Assembly (NCBI RefSeq): GCF_013131805.1
Contig: NZ_JABJRC010000005.1
Coordinates: 124,001-188,000, forward strand
DNA: 64,000 nucleotides
Direction of reading: 5' to 3'
Origin: Kribbella sandramycini
Lineage (GTDB): Bacteria; Actinomycetota; Actinomycetes; Propionibacteriales; Kribbellaceae
Shown here one piece after another: positions 32,699 through 42,279 of the stretch; within the stretch, counting starts at the first letter, position 1; every line of letters starts with the position of its first letter. The notes beneath the pieces were generated by a model. It worked only from the letters and a program-made list of their open reading frames with translations, did no database searches and was not told the DNA's origin. A program made the translations under genes and the position numbers.

Positions 32699-33910
32699 TT
32701 AGCGGGTGCGGTAGGTGGTTAGGAAGGTGGCGAAGCGGGTCAGGGCGTCGGTTAGTTGGTCTTTGTGGGGGAGGGTGACGATGCGGATGTGGTCGGGGGT
32801 GGGCCAGTTGAAGCCGGTGCCTTGGACGATGAGGATCTTTTCGGTGCGGAGGAGGTCCAGGACGAGTTGGCGGTCGTCTTTGATGGGGTAGACGGCGGGG
32901 TCGAGGCGGGGGAAGACGTAGAGGGCGCCTTTGGGTTTGACGCAGGTGACGCCGGGGATCTGGGTGAGCAGGTCGTAGGCGGTGTTGCGTTGTTCCAGGA
33001 GCCGGCCGCCGGGGAGCACCAGGGGTTTGATGGATTGGTGGCCGCCCAGGGCGGTGGCGACGGCGTGCTGGGCGGGCATGTTGGCGCACAGCCGCATGTT
33101 GGAGAGGATCGTCAGGCCCTCGAGGTAGCTGGTGGCGTGGTGTTTGGGGCCGCTGACGGCCAGCCAGCCGCAGCGGTAGCCGGCTACCCGGTAGGCCTTG
33201 GAGAGGCCGTTGAAGGTGAGCGTGAGGACGTCGGGCGCCAGCGACGCGAGTGGGGTGTGGGTGGCGTCGTCGTAGAGGATCTTGTCGTAGATCTCGTCGG
33301 CGTAGAGGATCAGGCCGTGCCGGCGGCAGATGTCGGTGAGGGCGACGAGCAGGTCGTGGTCGTAGACGGCGCCGGTGGGGTTGTTCGGGTTGATCACGAC
33401 CAGGGCTTTCGTCCGGTCGGTGATCTTGGCTTCGATATCGGCCGGGTCGGGCATCCAGTCGGACTGCTCGTCGCAGTGGTAGTGCACGGCCTTCCCGCCG
33501 GCCAGCGCGACGGCCGCCGTCCAGAGCGGGTAGTCGGGCGCCGGGATCAGCACCTCGTCGCCGTCCTCCAGCAGCGCCTGCACCGCCATCTGGATCAGCT
33601 CGGAGACCCCGTTGCCGATGTAGACGTCCTCGATGTCGAGCTGCACGCCCCACGGCTGATAGTGCTGGACGACGGCGCGCCGCGCGGCCGGCAAACCCTT
33701 CGCGTCGCCGTACCCGTGGGCATCGGCCAGGTGCCGGACGATGTCCTCCAGGATCTCCGGCGGGCACTCGAACCCGAACGCGGCCGGGTTCCCGGTGTTG
33801 AGCTTGAGGATCTTGTGCCCGGCCGCCTCCAGCCGCTGGGCCTCCTCGAGCACCGGCCCCCGGATCTCGTAACAGACGTTCGCAAGTTTCGACGACTGCA
33901 GCACGGCCAT
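32699..33910 (-). CDS. Class I aminotransferase, alanine-synthesising type
   Basis: This PLP-dependent enzyme of 403 residues matches the AlaA/AlaT-like branch of class I/II aminotransferases, which make alanine from pyruvate and glutamate. Motifs are LKLNTGNPAAFGFECP, the NPNNPTGAVY loop, YADEIYDKILYD, and the PLP Lys in FNGLSKAYRVAGYRCGW. The start at ATG 33910 follows AAAGGG and gives MAVLQSSKLANVCYEIRGPV, the family opening. No operon partner is seen. A small degenerate copy of its 3' end lies about 250 bp downstream. Confidence 0.93.
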   Translation of the reverse strand: MAVLQSSKLANVCYEIRGPVLEEAQRLEAAGHKILKLNTGNPAAFGFECPPEILEDIVRHLADAHGYGDAKGLPAARRAVVQHYQPWGVQLDIEDVYIGNGVSELIQMAVQALLEDGDEVLIPAPDYPLWTAAVALAGGKAVHYHCDEQSDWMPDPADIEAKITDRTKALVVINPNNPTGAVYDHDLLVALTDICRRHGLILYADEIYDKILYDDATHTPLASLAPDVLTLTFNGLSKAYRVAGYRCGWLAVSGPKHHATSYLEGLTILSNMRLCANMPAQHAVATALGGHQSIKPLVLPGGRLLEQRNTAYDLLTQIPGVTCVKPKGALYVFPRLDPAVYPIKDDRQLVLDLLRTEKILIVQGTGFNWPTPDHIRIVTLPHKDQLTDALTRFATFLTTYRTR

Positions 33911-34004
33911 GCCCTTTAGGGTAACCGCGCCAACTTCTCCCACCCGTGCTGCGTCTGAACTGCTGCTCGGCCACTGGGGCCGGGCGCCTGGGGAGGGAAG
34001 AGCA

Positions 34005-34571
34005 ATGAAGAAGCTGGGGCGAGTGCTGGCGGGTGCCGCGGCGGCGGCGATCGTGAGCACCGTGGTCGCGGTGACGCCGAGCAGCGCGGCCGGGCCGAGC
34101 TACAACTACCAGTGCTGGGGCTGGGCGAAGGACCACTGCAATGTGGCGGTCCAGGCGCCCAAGGGCTGGAAGTTCACCCAGCTCGACCAGTTCGAGGCCA
34201 AGTTCACCAAGGGCACGAACCAGCTGCTCCGCGTGGACGGCATCTACGCGAAGGTGAGCCCGAAGGCCCAGGTCGCGCGGAAGACCGCCGCGCTGCGGAA
34301 GGTCCCGGGCCTGAAGATCCTGTCGCAGTACCACGGCGTCGAGCGGTCGACGATCCCCGGCAACGCGCCGAAGGTCGTCTACTACGACGTCAAGTACAGC
34401 TACACCGACGGCGCCCGCGGCTACCGCGTCGTCACCACCCGGTACGCCGACACCCTGGACGGCGGCAATCGCGCCTACGTCGAATTGACCGTCGGCGGCC
34501 GGCTCCAGGACCAGGCCGAGCTCCAGCAGGTGCTGCGCAAGGCGACGCAGACGGTGACGCTGGTCGGGTAA
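34005..34571 (+). CDS. Secreted protein of unknown function
   Basis: I do not recognise this 188-residue protein. ATG 34005 follows GGGAGGGA and begins a signal peptide MKKLGRVLAGAAAAAIVST. The mature part begins GPSYNYQCWGWAKDHCNVAV with two Cys likely in a disulphide, and is then a mix of basic strands (KGWKFTQLDQFEAKFTKG). The second half, with VYYDVKYSYTDGARGYRVVT and AYVELTVGG, looks like the small lipoprotein-like alpha/beta folds used to bind partners at the cell surface. It precedes the glycosylase-like gene by 9 bp and could be co-transcribed. Confidence 0.7.
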   Translation: MKKLGRVLAGAAAAAIVSTVVAVTPSSAAGPSYNYQCWGWAKDHCNVAVQAPKGWKFTQLDQFEAKFTKGTNQLLRVDGIYAKVSPKAQVARKTAALRKVPGLKILSQYHGVERSTIPGNAPKVVYYDVKYSYTDGARGYRVVTTRYADTLDGGNRAYVELTVGGRLQDQAELQQVLRKATQTVTLVG

Positions 34572-34580
34572 CTTCGCTCC

Positions 34581-35807
34581 ATGAAGCTGATCGGGGACGA
34601 CGTGCCGGTCGCCGCGGCTCGACGGATCGCGCTGGTAGCGCAAGGATTCGCGAGCGGGCGGCCGGTAGGTCGGCTCGACGTCCGGCAGTTGCGCCGGGCG
34701 ATCGCGGAGGCCGGCGTCCTGCAGGTCGACGCGGTCAACGTGCTGACCCGCGCCCACTACCTGCCGCTCTTCTCCCGCCTCGGCAACTACTCCCGCGACC
34801 GCCTGGACCAGCTCAGCTGGGGCCCGGATCGCGAGCTCTTCGAGTACTTCTGGGCGCACAAGGCCGCCTTGTTGCCCTTGGCCTACTTCCCACTGCTCCA
34901 GCACCGAATGCGCGCCGCCGAGCAGCAGGACTGGAGCATCGGCTCAGCGCCCTGGTCGGTGGTCATCGGGATGCAGCGACTCCAGAAAGACCGCCCCGGG
35001 TTCGTCGAGCGGGTGCTGGCCACGATCGCCGAGCGCGGCCCGCTGACCGCAGGGCAGATCGCCCCGGACGACGTACGCCGCAAGCGCACCGACCCCGATC
35101 CGGACCCGGGCACCGGCAAGATGTGGAACTGGCAGGACGCCAAGATCGCCGTCGAGTACCTGTTCGCCGCCGGCCAGGTCACCGTCGCCGGCCGGAAGAA
35201 CTTCGAGCGCCGCTACGACCTGACCGAGCGCGCCCTGCCGGCTCCGGGCCCGGAGCCCGACGACCCGCAGCACGAGCTGATCCGGATCGCCGCCCGCGGT
35301 ATCGGGATCGGCACCGCCGCCGACCTCTGCGGCGCCCGCGGCCACTACAAGTTGCCGACAGCCACTGCCCGGCGCATCGTCGCCGAGCTGACCGAAGCCG
35401 GTGAGCTGATCCCCGCCAAGGTCGAGGGCGTCAAACAGCAGTCCTACCGCTGGCACGAGGCAACCGACCGCCCGGTCGACACCCGCGCCCTGATCTCGCC
35501 CTTCGACCCGCTGATCTGGAACCGCGACCGCACCCAGCACTACTTCGACTTCTTCTACCGGATCAGCATCTACACCCCAGCAGCAGAACGCATCCACGGG
35601 TACTACGTGCTCCCGTTCCTCCTCGGCGACCGACTGGTCGCCCGCGTCGACCTCAAGGCCGACCGCGCCACCTCGACCCTGCTAGTCCCCACCGTCACCG
35701 CCGAGCCCGGCGCCCCCGACTTCACCGAGCCCCTGGCCGCCGAGCTCAGGCTGATGGCCGACTGGCTCGGCCTGGAGAACGTCAGCGCACCGAACGGACT
35801 TTGCTGA
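34581..35807 (+). CDS. YcaQ/AlkX-like winged-helix DNA glycosylase
   Basis: This protein of 408 residues belongs to the HTH_42 family (YcaQ/AlkZ), winged-helix DNA glycosylases that unhook interstrand crosslinks. Family blocks are ARRIALVAQGF, VLQVDAVNVLTRAHYLPLFSR, DPLIWNRDRTQHYFDF, YYVLPFLLGDRLVARVDLKA and the end LRLMADWLGL. The catalytic Q-phi-D motif can be read as QVD in the VLQVDAVNVL block, the form found in the YcaQ branch; the AlkZ branch has QΦQ. It acts in the cytoplasm on alkylated or crosslinked DNA. It is followed by a convergent MFS gene, overlapping it by 26 bp. Confidence 0.88.
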   Translation: MKLIGDDVPVAAARRIALVAQGFASGRPVGRLDVRQLRRAIAEAGVLQVDAVNVLTRAHYLPLFSRLGNYSRDRLDQLSWGPDRELFEYFWAHKAALLPLAYFPLLQHRMRAAEQQDWSIGSAPWSVVIGMQRLQKDRPGFVERVLATIAERGPLTAGQIAPDDVRRKRTDPDPDPGTGKMWNWQDAKIAVEYLFAAGQVTVAGRKNFERRYDLTERALPAPGPEPDDPQHELIRIAARGIGIGTAADLCGARGHYKLPTATARRIVAELTEAGELIPAKVEGVKQQSYRWHEATDRPVDTRALISPFDPLIWNRDRTQHYFDFFYRISIYTPAAERIHGYYVLPFLLGDRLVARVDLKADRATSTLLVPTVTAEPGAPDFTEPLAAELRLMADWLGLENVSAPNGLC

Positions 35808-37011
35808 CCAGCACGCCGGCCACCGCGGTGACCACCCCGGACAGCAGGTAAAGCACCGGATACCCGCCGAAGTGTTTGACGATCGGCGCGGCGATCACCG
35901 GCGCGATCACCTGTGGGAACGAGTTGGCGATGTTGATCACGCCGAGATCCTTGGCCCGGTCCCGCGCATTCGGCAGGACTTCGGTGATCAGCGCGAAGTC
36001 CACGGACAGATAGACGCCGAACCCGATCCCGAGGACGACCGCGCCGGTGATCGCCCCCGGCCAAGTCGGCCAGACCGCCAGGATCACCCCCGCGACCCCC
36101 ATCACCAGCCCGGAGCCGATCACGAAGATCTTCCGCCGGCCGCTCCGGTCCGACCAGCTGCCGAAGATGATCGCGGTGATCAGCACGCAAACGCTGTAGA
36201 TCGCGGTCAGGATCAGCACGGCGGTGGCCGCGTCCGGGACGCCGACCTCGTCCTGCAGGTAATAGAACAGGTACAGCAGCCCAAGCGAGTTCCCCACGTT
36301 GAACAGGAACCGCGTCAACCACGCCCAGCCGAAATCCGGATACCGCCGCGGGCTCACCCAGAAGCCACGCACGAACCCCCGCAGGACGAACGGCGGCGGC
36401 GCGACCGCAAGCGGGGTGTCGCGCCCCCGCAGCACATAAGGCAGTACCGACAACACGAAGAACACCGCACAAGCGACGTACCCGAACCCGATGCCCCCGG
36501 CAACCGTTGCCAACGCCGTCCCGACCAGCGCGCCCGGGACCTGCGCGACGGCGACCCAGCCGCCGACCACCCCACGCTGATCGACCGGCACCCGGTCCGG
36601 CACGGTTGCCGTCTGCGCCGCCAGGACGGCGTTGCCGAACAGCTGCACCAGACACCAACCCACCAGCATCAGCGCAACCCCCTGCGCGCCGGCGAGCACC
36701 AACAGGCCGGCCGCAGCCCCGAGCGCGCCGCCCAAGGTCCACGGCACCCGCCGCCCGAACCGGGACGTCGTCCGGTCCGAGACGGCGCCGAAGATCGGCG
36801 CGGCGACCACTGACACCGCCGCGCCGATCCCGGTGACCAGCCCGAAGACGAACTCCTTGTTCCCCGGCGCGACCGCCTCCGACTGCTTCGCCAGCAGCAC
36901 CTGGATCGGCCCGAACCACGCGGCGAACACCCCGACGTTGGCCAGTACGACGGCCGCCGTCCACCCGGCCCGGACCCGATCCGTGGGTTCGGCGAGCGCC
37001 TCCGAGGTCAT
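35782..37011 (-). CDS. MFS transporter paired with a GH1 glucosidase
   Basis: This membrane protein of 409 residues has 12 hydrophobic segments and the motif APIFGAVSDRTTSRFGRRVPW, the loop found in the glycoside-type (GPH/SLC45-like) sugar carriers, and a second copy FGSWSDRSGRRKIFVIG. The ATG at 37011 overlaps the stop of the GH1 gene by 4 bp, so the two are translated as a pair. The likely role is uptake of a beta-glucoside or disaccharide that GH1 then splits. Substrate is not shown. Its 3' end overlaps the convergent glycosylase gene by 26 bp. Confidence 0.87.
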   Translation of the reverse strand: MTSEALAEPTDRVRAGWTAAVVLANVGVFAAWFGPIQVLLAKQSEAVAPGNKEFVFGLVTGIGAAVSVVAAPIFGAVSDRTTSRFGRRVPWTLGGALGAAAGLLVLAGAQGVALMLVGWCLVQLFGNAVLAAQTATVPDRVPVDQRGVVGGWVAVAQVPGALVGTALATVAGGIGFGYVACAVFFVLSVLPYVLRGRDTPLAVAPPPFVLRGFVRGFWVSPRRYPDFGWAWLTRFLFNVGNSLGLLYLFYYLQDEVGVPDAATAVLILTAIYSVCVLITAIIFGSWSDRSGRRKIFVIGSGLVMGVAGVILAVWPTWPGAITGAVVLGIGFGVYLSVDFALITEVLPNARDRAKDLGVINIANSFPQVIAPVIAAPIVKHFGGYPVLYLLSGVVTAVAGVLVSKVRSVR

Positions 37012-38372
37012 CCCCGATGCTGCGCGATCACGTCGCGAAGCCAGTGGTACGACGCTTTCGGCGTCCGCTCCAGCGTCTCGAAATCGACGTGCACGAGCCC
37101 GAACCGCTGCGAGTACCCGGCCGCCCACTCGAAGTTGTCGAGCAGCGACCACTGGAAGTACCCGCGGACGTCGGCCCCGTCGTCGATTGCCGAGCGCAAC
37201 GACCGCAGATAGCCATCCAGGTAAGCGATCCGGCGCTGGTCGTCCACCACGCCGTCGACCGGTACGTCGTTGATCGCACACCCGTTCTCGGTGATGTAGA
37301 TCGGCGGCAGCCGATCGCCGTACCGCTGCTTGAACGTGCGCAGGATCTCGCCGAACGCATCCGGCACGATCGGCCAGCCGAAATCGGTCCGGTCGTAGCC
37401 GGCCAGCTCCTTCGGCTCGAACGGCAGCCCCGGGGGCAACGGAATCCCATCGGTGGCAGCGGTGTCGGCCTCGCCCGTCGCGGCGCCGACCGAGGCCGGC
37501 GCGTAGTGGTTGATGCCGAACCAGTCGAGCGGTGTCGAGATCACCTTCAGGTCGTCCTCGACCGGCCCCGGCATCGCAGCCTCGAACCCGGACGGGTACT
37601 TGCCGAGCAGAACCGGATCGGCGAACAGCCAGTTGATCAGGTTGTCGTAGAGCCCGGCCGCCTCGACGTCCGCGGCGCTGTCACTGGCCGGCCAGGTCGG
37701 CGCGTGGTTCGACGCGATGCCGATGTTCTGCGCGCCACCGGCCCGCAATGCCTGGACGGCGCGGCCGTGGGCCAGCAACTGATGATGGGCCACCGGCAGC
37801 GCGTCGAACATCAACTGTTTGCCCGGGGCATGCGCTCCGAGCGAGTAGCCCATCAGCGTGATCACCATCGGCTCGTTGATCGTGATCCACATCGGCACCC
37901 GGTCCGCGAACCGGGCGGCCAGCATCGACGCGTAGTCCGCGAACCGGTCGGTGATGTCGCGGGACAGCCAGCCGCCCGCGTCCTCCAAGGCCTGCGGGGT
38001 GTCCCAGTGGTACAGCGTCGGCGCCGGCTGGATACCGGCGCCGAGCAGCGTGTCGATCAGCCGGTCGTAGAAGTCCAGCCCGGCGGCGTTCCCCGGGCCG
38101 GTCCCGTCCGGCTGAATGCGCGGCCAGGAGAACGAGAACCGGTACGTGTCGACGCCGAGCTCCCGCATCAGCGCGACATCCTCGGCGTACCGGTGGTAGT
38201 GGTCGCAGGCGACCGCACCGGTCTCGCCGTTCAGCACGCGGCCGGGCTCGGCGCAGAACGTGTCCCAGGTCGAGGGACCGCGGCCGCCTTCGGCCACGGC
38301 CCCTTCGATCTGGTACGCCGAGGTCGACACACCCCAGCGGAATCCAGGCGGAAAGGAAAGCTCAGCTGTCAC
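37008..38372 (-). CDS. GH1 beta-glucosidase
   Basis: This cytoplasmic enzyme of 454 residues from glycoside hydrolase family 1 begins with FPPGFRWGVSTSAYQIEGA. The acid/base Glu is in WITINEPMV and the nucleophile Glu in IYITENGCA; the C-terminal end has FQWSLLDNFEWAAGYSQRFGL. It hydrolyses beta-glucosides or related sugars. Starts at ATG 38387, ATG 38378 and GTG 38372 are possible; GAGGA lies eight bases before GTG 38372, so I prefer it. It overlaps the 3' end of the preceding YbjQ-like gene and the start of the MFS gene, forming a short operon. Confidence 0.94.
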   Translation of the reverse strand: MTAELSFPPGFRWGVSTSAYQIEGAVAEGGRGPSTWDTFCAEPGRVLNGETGAVACDHYHRYAEDVALMRELGVDTYRFSFSWPRIQPDGTGPGNAAGLDFYDRLIDTLLGAGIQPAPTLYHWDTPQALEDAGGWLSRDITDRFADYASMLAARFADRVPMWITINEPMVITLMGYSLGAHAPGKQLMFDALPVAHHQLLAHGRAVQALRAGGAQNIGIASNHAPTWPASDSAADVEAAGLYDNLINWLFADPVLLGKYPSGFEAAMPGPVEDDLKVISTPLDWFGINHYAPASVGAATGEADTAATDGIPLPPGLPFEPKELAGYDRTDFGWPIVPDAFGEILRTFKQRYGDRLPPIYITENGCAINDVPVDGVVDDQRRIAYLDGYLRSLRSAIDDGADVRGYFQWSLLDNFEWAAGYSQRFGLVHVDFETLERTPKASYHWLRDVIAQHRG

Positions 38373-38976
38373 TCGCATCGTCCTCATCGGGTTTGTCCTG
38401 CGCCGGCTCGGCCTTCTGCACGATCACCGCGGTCCCGTAGGCCGCGACCTCGCTCATCGTGTTCGCGATCTCGGTGCAGTCGAACCGCATCGCGAGGATC
38501 GCGTTGGCGCCCATCTGCTGCGCCATCTGGCACATCCGCATCACGGCGACGTGCCGCGACTCGGCCAGCATCTGCGTGTACTCCGGAACCTCACCGCCGC
38601 CCAGCGACCGGAAGCTGGCGGTGAAGTTCGAGCCGAAGTCCCGGCTCCGGACGGTCAGCCCGAAGACCTCGCCGAACACCTTCTCCGCGGTGTACCCGGG
38701 CAGGTCGTTCATGGTCGAGACCAGCACCGGGTACGGCGACCCCTGCGGAGCCACGTGCGGAGCGTTCTGCGGCGCCGTCTGGTAGTTGCCCGGCGCCTGC
38801 CCGTACCCCGGAGCCGGCTGGCCGTAGCCCTGCGGCGGCGGCCCCTGCTGGTACCCCTGCTGCGGCGGCGGGCCCTGGTAACCAGGAGGCGGACCCTGCT
38901 GGTAACCAGGCTGCTGCGGCGGCTGTGTGTATCCCTGATGGGGCTGATTCGGGTTCGGAGGGAAGTTCTGCGTCAT
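38362..38976 (-). CDS. YbjQ-family protein with Pro/Gln/Gly-rich N-terminus
   Basis: This protein of 204 residues has a long low-complexity head (residues 1-80, made of PPQQPGYQQGPPPGY-like units) followed by a YbjQ/UPF0145 domain. Its blocks are VLVSTMNDLPGYTAEKVFGE, VFGLTVRSRDFGSNF, MAQQMGANAILAMRFD and the C-terminal strand EVAAYGTAVIV. The domain forms pentamers in its relatives; the function is unknown. The Pro/Gln/Tyr repeats may bind partners or be disordered. It ends inside the start of the GH1 gene, so it is likely co-translated with it, though a link to glucoside use is unclear. Confidence 0.87.
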   Translation of the reverse strand: MTQNFPPNPNQPHQGYTQPPQQPGYQQGPPPGYQGPPPQQGYQQGPPPQGYGQPAPGYGQAPGNYQTAPQNAPHVAPQGSPYPVLVSTMNDLPGYTAEKVFGEVFGLTVRSRDFGSNFTASFRSLGGGEVPEYTQMLAESRHVAVMRMCQMAQQMGANAILAMRFDCTEIANTMSEVAAYGTAVIVQKAEPAQDKPDEDDASDS

Positions 38977-38991
38977 GGAGTCATCCTGACA

Positions 38992-41900
38992 TCACTGCCG
39001 AAACACCTGGAGCTCAAACACCGAATACCCGTACGACGTCGCCCGCTGCGTACCCACGAGCCGCACATACCGGGCCTGCGTGGCCGGGAACCGTACGACG
39101 TCCTCCCCGCCGTTCCCGGTCGTCGTCGCGAACACCTGCCGCCACGTCGACCCGTCGGTGGACACCTCGATCCGATACCCCTTCGCGTACGCCGCCTCCC
39201 AGTTGAGCACCACCCGGCCGACCTGCTGGGTGCTGCCGAGGTCGACCGCCAGCCACTGCGCGTCCGACCAGTCACTGGCCCATCGGGTGTTCAGCTTGCC
39301 GTCGACCGCGTTCACCGGCGGCGAGTTGTACGCGCCGGTCTCGTGGCTGCTGGCCGTCGCCGTCCTGCCCTGCGCAAGGTTGCTGACGTCGTCCCCGCGC
39401 CGGGCCGGGAACTCGATCACCTGCTGGTAGGTCGGCCGGTTCACCCAGGCCATCCGGTCCTGCGTGATCCCGCCCATCGGGTTGTGCGCGATCTGGTCCG
39501 CGCAGAACTGGTCGCCCGCCGCGCAGTCCGCGGACGCCGGGTAGGTCGTAGCCGCCGGCACCTTGGTTGCTGCCAGCAAAGAGTCCGTCAGAACCGACCG
39601 GCAGGCCGCGAGCGTGCCGCCGCCGCAGAACGTGACCGGCTGCGCGGCCTTCACCGGGTCGCCGAGCACCTTGCGCAGGTCGCGCTGGACGAAACCCCAC
39701 CAGCCGCTCTGGAACGCCGACCCCTGCGGGCCCGGCCGCTCGTCGATCTTCAGGTTCGCGACCAGGGCGGCGTACAGGTCGGGCCCGAGGTCCTTGAACT
39801 GGGCCGGGACCAGGATCGGCCACCAGGCGTCGAGGATCCGGATCGCCTCGGCGTGGTCGTAGGTCTTCGAGCCCGCGTTCGGCGACTTGCGGTGGCTACC
39901 GGCCTGTTTCCAGGCGGTCAGCTTGGCGACGGCGTCCGCGACCGCCGGGTCGGTGATCGGCGCGCTCTTCAGCACCCGCAGCAGGTACGGCAGCACGTAG
40001 TCGGCCCGGAGGTCGACCGTCGCCGCGGTCTCCATCGCCTCGACCAGTTTGCCGCGGGTGAACTTCTGGCCGCCGTTGATGACCGCCTTGATCCGGTCGT
40101 CGAGCGGCTGGTCGCGATAGAGGCCGTTGTAACCCCATTGACTGTCGGACGCCGAGAAGCCCGGGGCCTGCTTGTTGTTCCAGCTGGTCAGGTAGTCCTG
40201 GTTGACGACCTGCGGGTGCTCGTTCGGCGGGGTGTAGGCGGCCCGGTTCGTCGACGAGTTCCAGCCCTGCCACTCGTAGGTGCTCCAGGTCGGCAGGTTC
40301 GGGTCGGCGCCGGCCTTGCGGACCGGGTTGTCACCGGAGTTGTAGTACGCGATCGTCGACTTGTCCGTGTAGAACCAGTTGAACGTGTAGCCGATGTTCT
40401 GCGCGGCCTTCTTGAAGTCGTCGGCGTTCTTCATCTTGTCCGGGTCGTTGAACTGCATGAACCCGAGCGCCGAGCCCGCGTCGTTTCCGTAGGTCGAGCG
40501 GTTCTTGGTGAACAGCACCGGTTTGCCGCCGACCGTGCCGCGATGGGTGACGATGCCGTACTTCGTCCGCAGCGCGACCAGCGTGTACGAGCCGGCCGGT
40601 TCGGAGGAGCCGAGGCTGGAGTACCACGCGTTGTGGCGTTCGAGCCGCTCGATCGGCGTGCACTCGCCGCGGAAGACGTAGTACGTCGAGTTCTTGGTCG
40701 GGGTGCCGCCGTTCGGCTCACAGAGCGGGACGGCGAAGGTGTCGGTGATGTCCTGGCCCGCGGAGGTCGCGCTCCAGGAGTAGTCCGGGCCGCGGCCGAT
40801 CAGCGTGTAGAAGTTCAAGCCGGCAAAGGCGATTCCGCGGGTGCTGACGCCGGGGCCCTGTAGCTCTTGGCGCATCAGCAGCTGAGGTGCGAAGTAGCCG
40901 GTCTGCGGGCCGTAGACGGCGACCGGGTTACCGCTCTCGGTGTGCGCGCCGGACACGAGCAGCGCGTTCGACATCGCCTTCTTGCCGAAGCCCTCGGGGA
41001 AGACGCCGGCGTCGAAGATGCCCTTGAGCTGGCCCGAACCCTTCGGCGCGGGTTTGGCGGCGGCCTTCTTGTTGACGGTCTGGTTGATCACCTCGGGTTC
41101 CTTGGTGACCGAGCCGCGGTCGGGCAGTGCGCGTCCGGCCGGGTTCGGGCCGGTGACGCCGTACGGGAAGCTCGCGCCGTTGTGTACCGTCGTACTGGCC
41201 TCGGGGTCGTTCTGGGAGCGGAACGACTCCCAGACCTTGGGGCCCTGGGCAACGCCGTACTTGGCCTGGGCCTCGAGCAGCGCGAGGGCCGAGTTCACCT
41301 CGGCGCCGCCGCCGGTGCCGAAGATGCCGGCCACCACGGCTGCGGTGGCGACGACGTCCGTCACCTTCCACGGCGCGGTCGGCCAGTCGAGACCGAGCGC
41401 CACGTACTCACCGGGGTACGCGATACCGATCGTGTTGATGTAGTTGTTGACGCCGTCGACCCAGGCCTGGATGTCCTGCTGCATCTTGACGCCCTCGGCG
41501 CCGTAGAGCTCGTCGGCGTCGTCGTACTGGCGTTGCAGGTCGGCCTCGGTGTACGGCGCCGTCCGCCAGAACTCCTGCTCGAAGGCGCGGTTCGCGGGCG
41601 CGCCACCGGCGAACGGGGTCAGCTGGCCGCGGCCGAGGTGGCGGAAGACGTCCATCACGAAGAGGCGGTCCTGGGCGCCGGCGTACCCGGCGCCGAACAT
41701 CAGGCCCTGGCGGGTGGCGCCGGTGATATGCGGGATGCCGCGCGACTTGTCGCGGACGATGGTGACATCCGGGCGGGGCTGGAAGGTGCTCGCGACATCG
41801 TTCGGTTTGACGCCGAAGGAGGCATCGTCGAAGTACGGCGCGAGAGCGTCGTCGGTGATGCCCTGGGCGTTCCAGACCAGGTCCTGGTAGGGCTTCACGG

Positions 41901-42165
41901 TGTCGCTGAAATGCGGCGGGCGGATGCCGAACGCCTTGAAACCAAGGAGATCCGTGAAGGTGGCGTTACCGTTCTGGCCGGGTGGCAGGATGTCGCGGCA
42001 CTGGGCGGCGCAGTAGTCGACGGGGGCCGCGGCGAGCGGCTTGGGCGACGCGGCCTGCGGGCTCGCCTGGGTGCTGGGAACAGGCAGGGCGGCGAGCACG
42101 GCAGTGACGGCGATCGCCGCGATCGTCTGCCGGAGGGCACGGGTTCTGGGTGCGGGGCGGGGCAC
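38992..42165 (-). CDS. Secreted penicillin-acylase-family amidase with discoidin domain
   Basis: This secreted protein of 1057 residues is an N-terminal-nucleophile amidase. GTG 42165 follows GGGAGGA and opens a signal peptide (to about 35). The pro-part has GIPHITGATRQGLMFGAGYAGAQDRLF. The maturation site is KKAMSNALLVSG, where Ser399 would become the new N-terminus; the His and Asn/Arg partners of the beta chain follow. A discoidin F5/8C domain ends the protein (about residues 905-1055), with NLAQGRTATASSHE and DAQWLAVDLG. Relatives cleave penicillins, acyl-homoserine lactones or lipopeptides; the substrate here is open, and quorum quenching is only a possibility. Confidence 0.9.
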   Translation of the reverse strand: MPRPAPRTRALRQTIAAIAVTAVLAALPVPSTQASPQAASPKPLAAAPVDYCAAQCRDILPPGQNGNATFTDLLGFKAFGIRPPHFSDTVKPYQDLVWNAQGITDDALAPYFDDASFGVKPNDVASTFQPRPDVTIVRDKSRGIPHITGATRQGLMFGAGYAGAQDRLFVMDVFRHLGRGQLTPFAGGAPANRAFEQEFWRTAPYTEADLQRQYDDADELYGAEGVKMQQDIQAWVDGVNNYINTIGIAYPGEYVALGLDWPTAPWKVTDVVATAAVVAGIFGTGGGAEVNSALALLEAQAKYGVAQGPKVWESFRSQNDPEASTTVHNGASFPYGVTGPNPAGRALPDRGSVTKEPEVINQTVNKKAAAKPAPKGSGQLKGIFDAGVFPEGFGKKAMSNALLVSGAHTESGNPVAVYGPQTGYFAPQLLMRQELQGPGVSTRGIAFAGLNFYTLIGRGPDYSWSATSAGQDITDTFAVPLCEPNGGTPTKNSTYYVFRGECTPIERLERHNAWYSSLGSSEPAGSYTLVALRTKYGIVTHRGTVGGKPVLFTKNRSTYGNDAGSALGFMQFNDPDKMKNADDFKKAAQNIGYTFNWFYTDKSTIAYYNSGDNPVRKAGADPNLPTWSTYEWQGWNSSTNRAAYTPPNEHPQVVNQDYLTSWNNKQAPGFSASDSQWGYNGLYRDQPLDDRIKAVINGGQKFTRGKLVEAMETAATVDLRADYVLPYLLRVLKSAPITDPAVADAVAKLTAWKQAGSHRKSPNAGSKTYDHAEAIRILDAWWPILVPAQFKDLGPDLYAALVANLKIDERPGPQGSAFQSGWWGFVQRDLRKVLGDPVKAAQPVTFCGGGTLAACRSVLTDSLLAATKVPAATTYPASADCAAGDQFCADQIAHNPMGGITQDRMAWVNRPTYQQVIEFPARRGDDVSNLAQGRTATASSHETGAYNSPPVNAVDGKLNTRWASDWSDAQWLAVDLGSTQQVGRVVLNWEAAYAKGYRIEVSTDGSTWRQVFATTTGNGGEDVVRFPATQARYVRLVGTQRATSYGYSVFELQVFRQ

Positions 42166-42279
42166 GGAGTCCTCCCTCGGTCGGAGAAACTGAGAATGAC
42201 TCACTAGTAGCTTTGGGTCAAGATCTCGTGACCCGAGGTATCGCCATCGCTGTCCGTGACCACTACGCTCAGGCGGACC

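Noticed and set aside
38260..40863. An 867-codon frame opposite the YbjQ-like and acylase genes
   Set aside because: Composition is Arg/Val/Leu-biased with no motif; the minus-strand genes are clear.
42215..42234. Inverted repeat GGGTCA/TGACCC between the acylase and PLP genes as an operator
   Set aside because: Only six bases per arm with an 8-base gap; too common in GC-rich DNA to claim without conservation.
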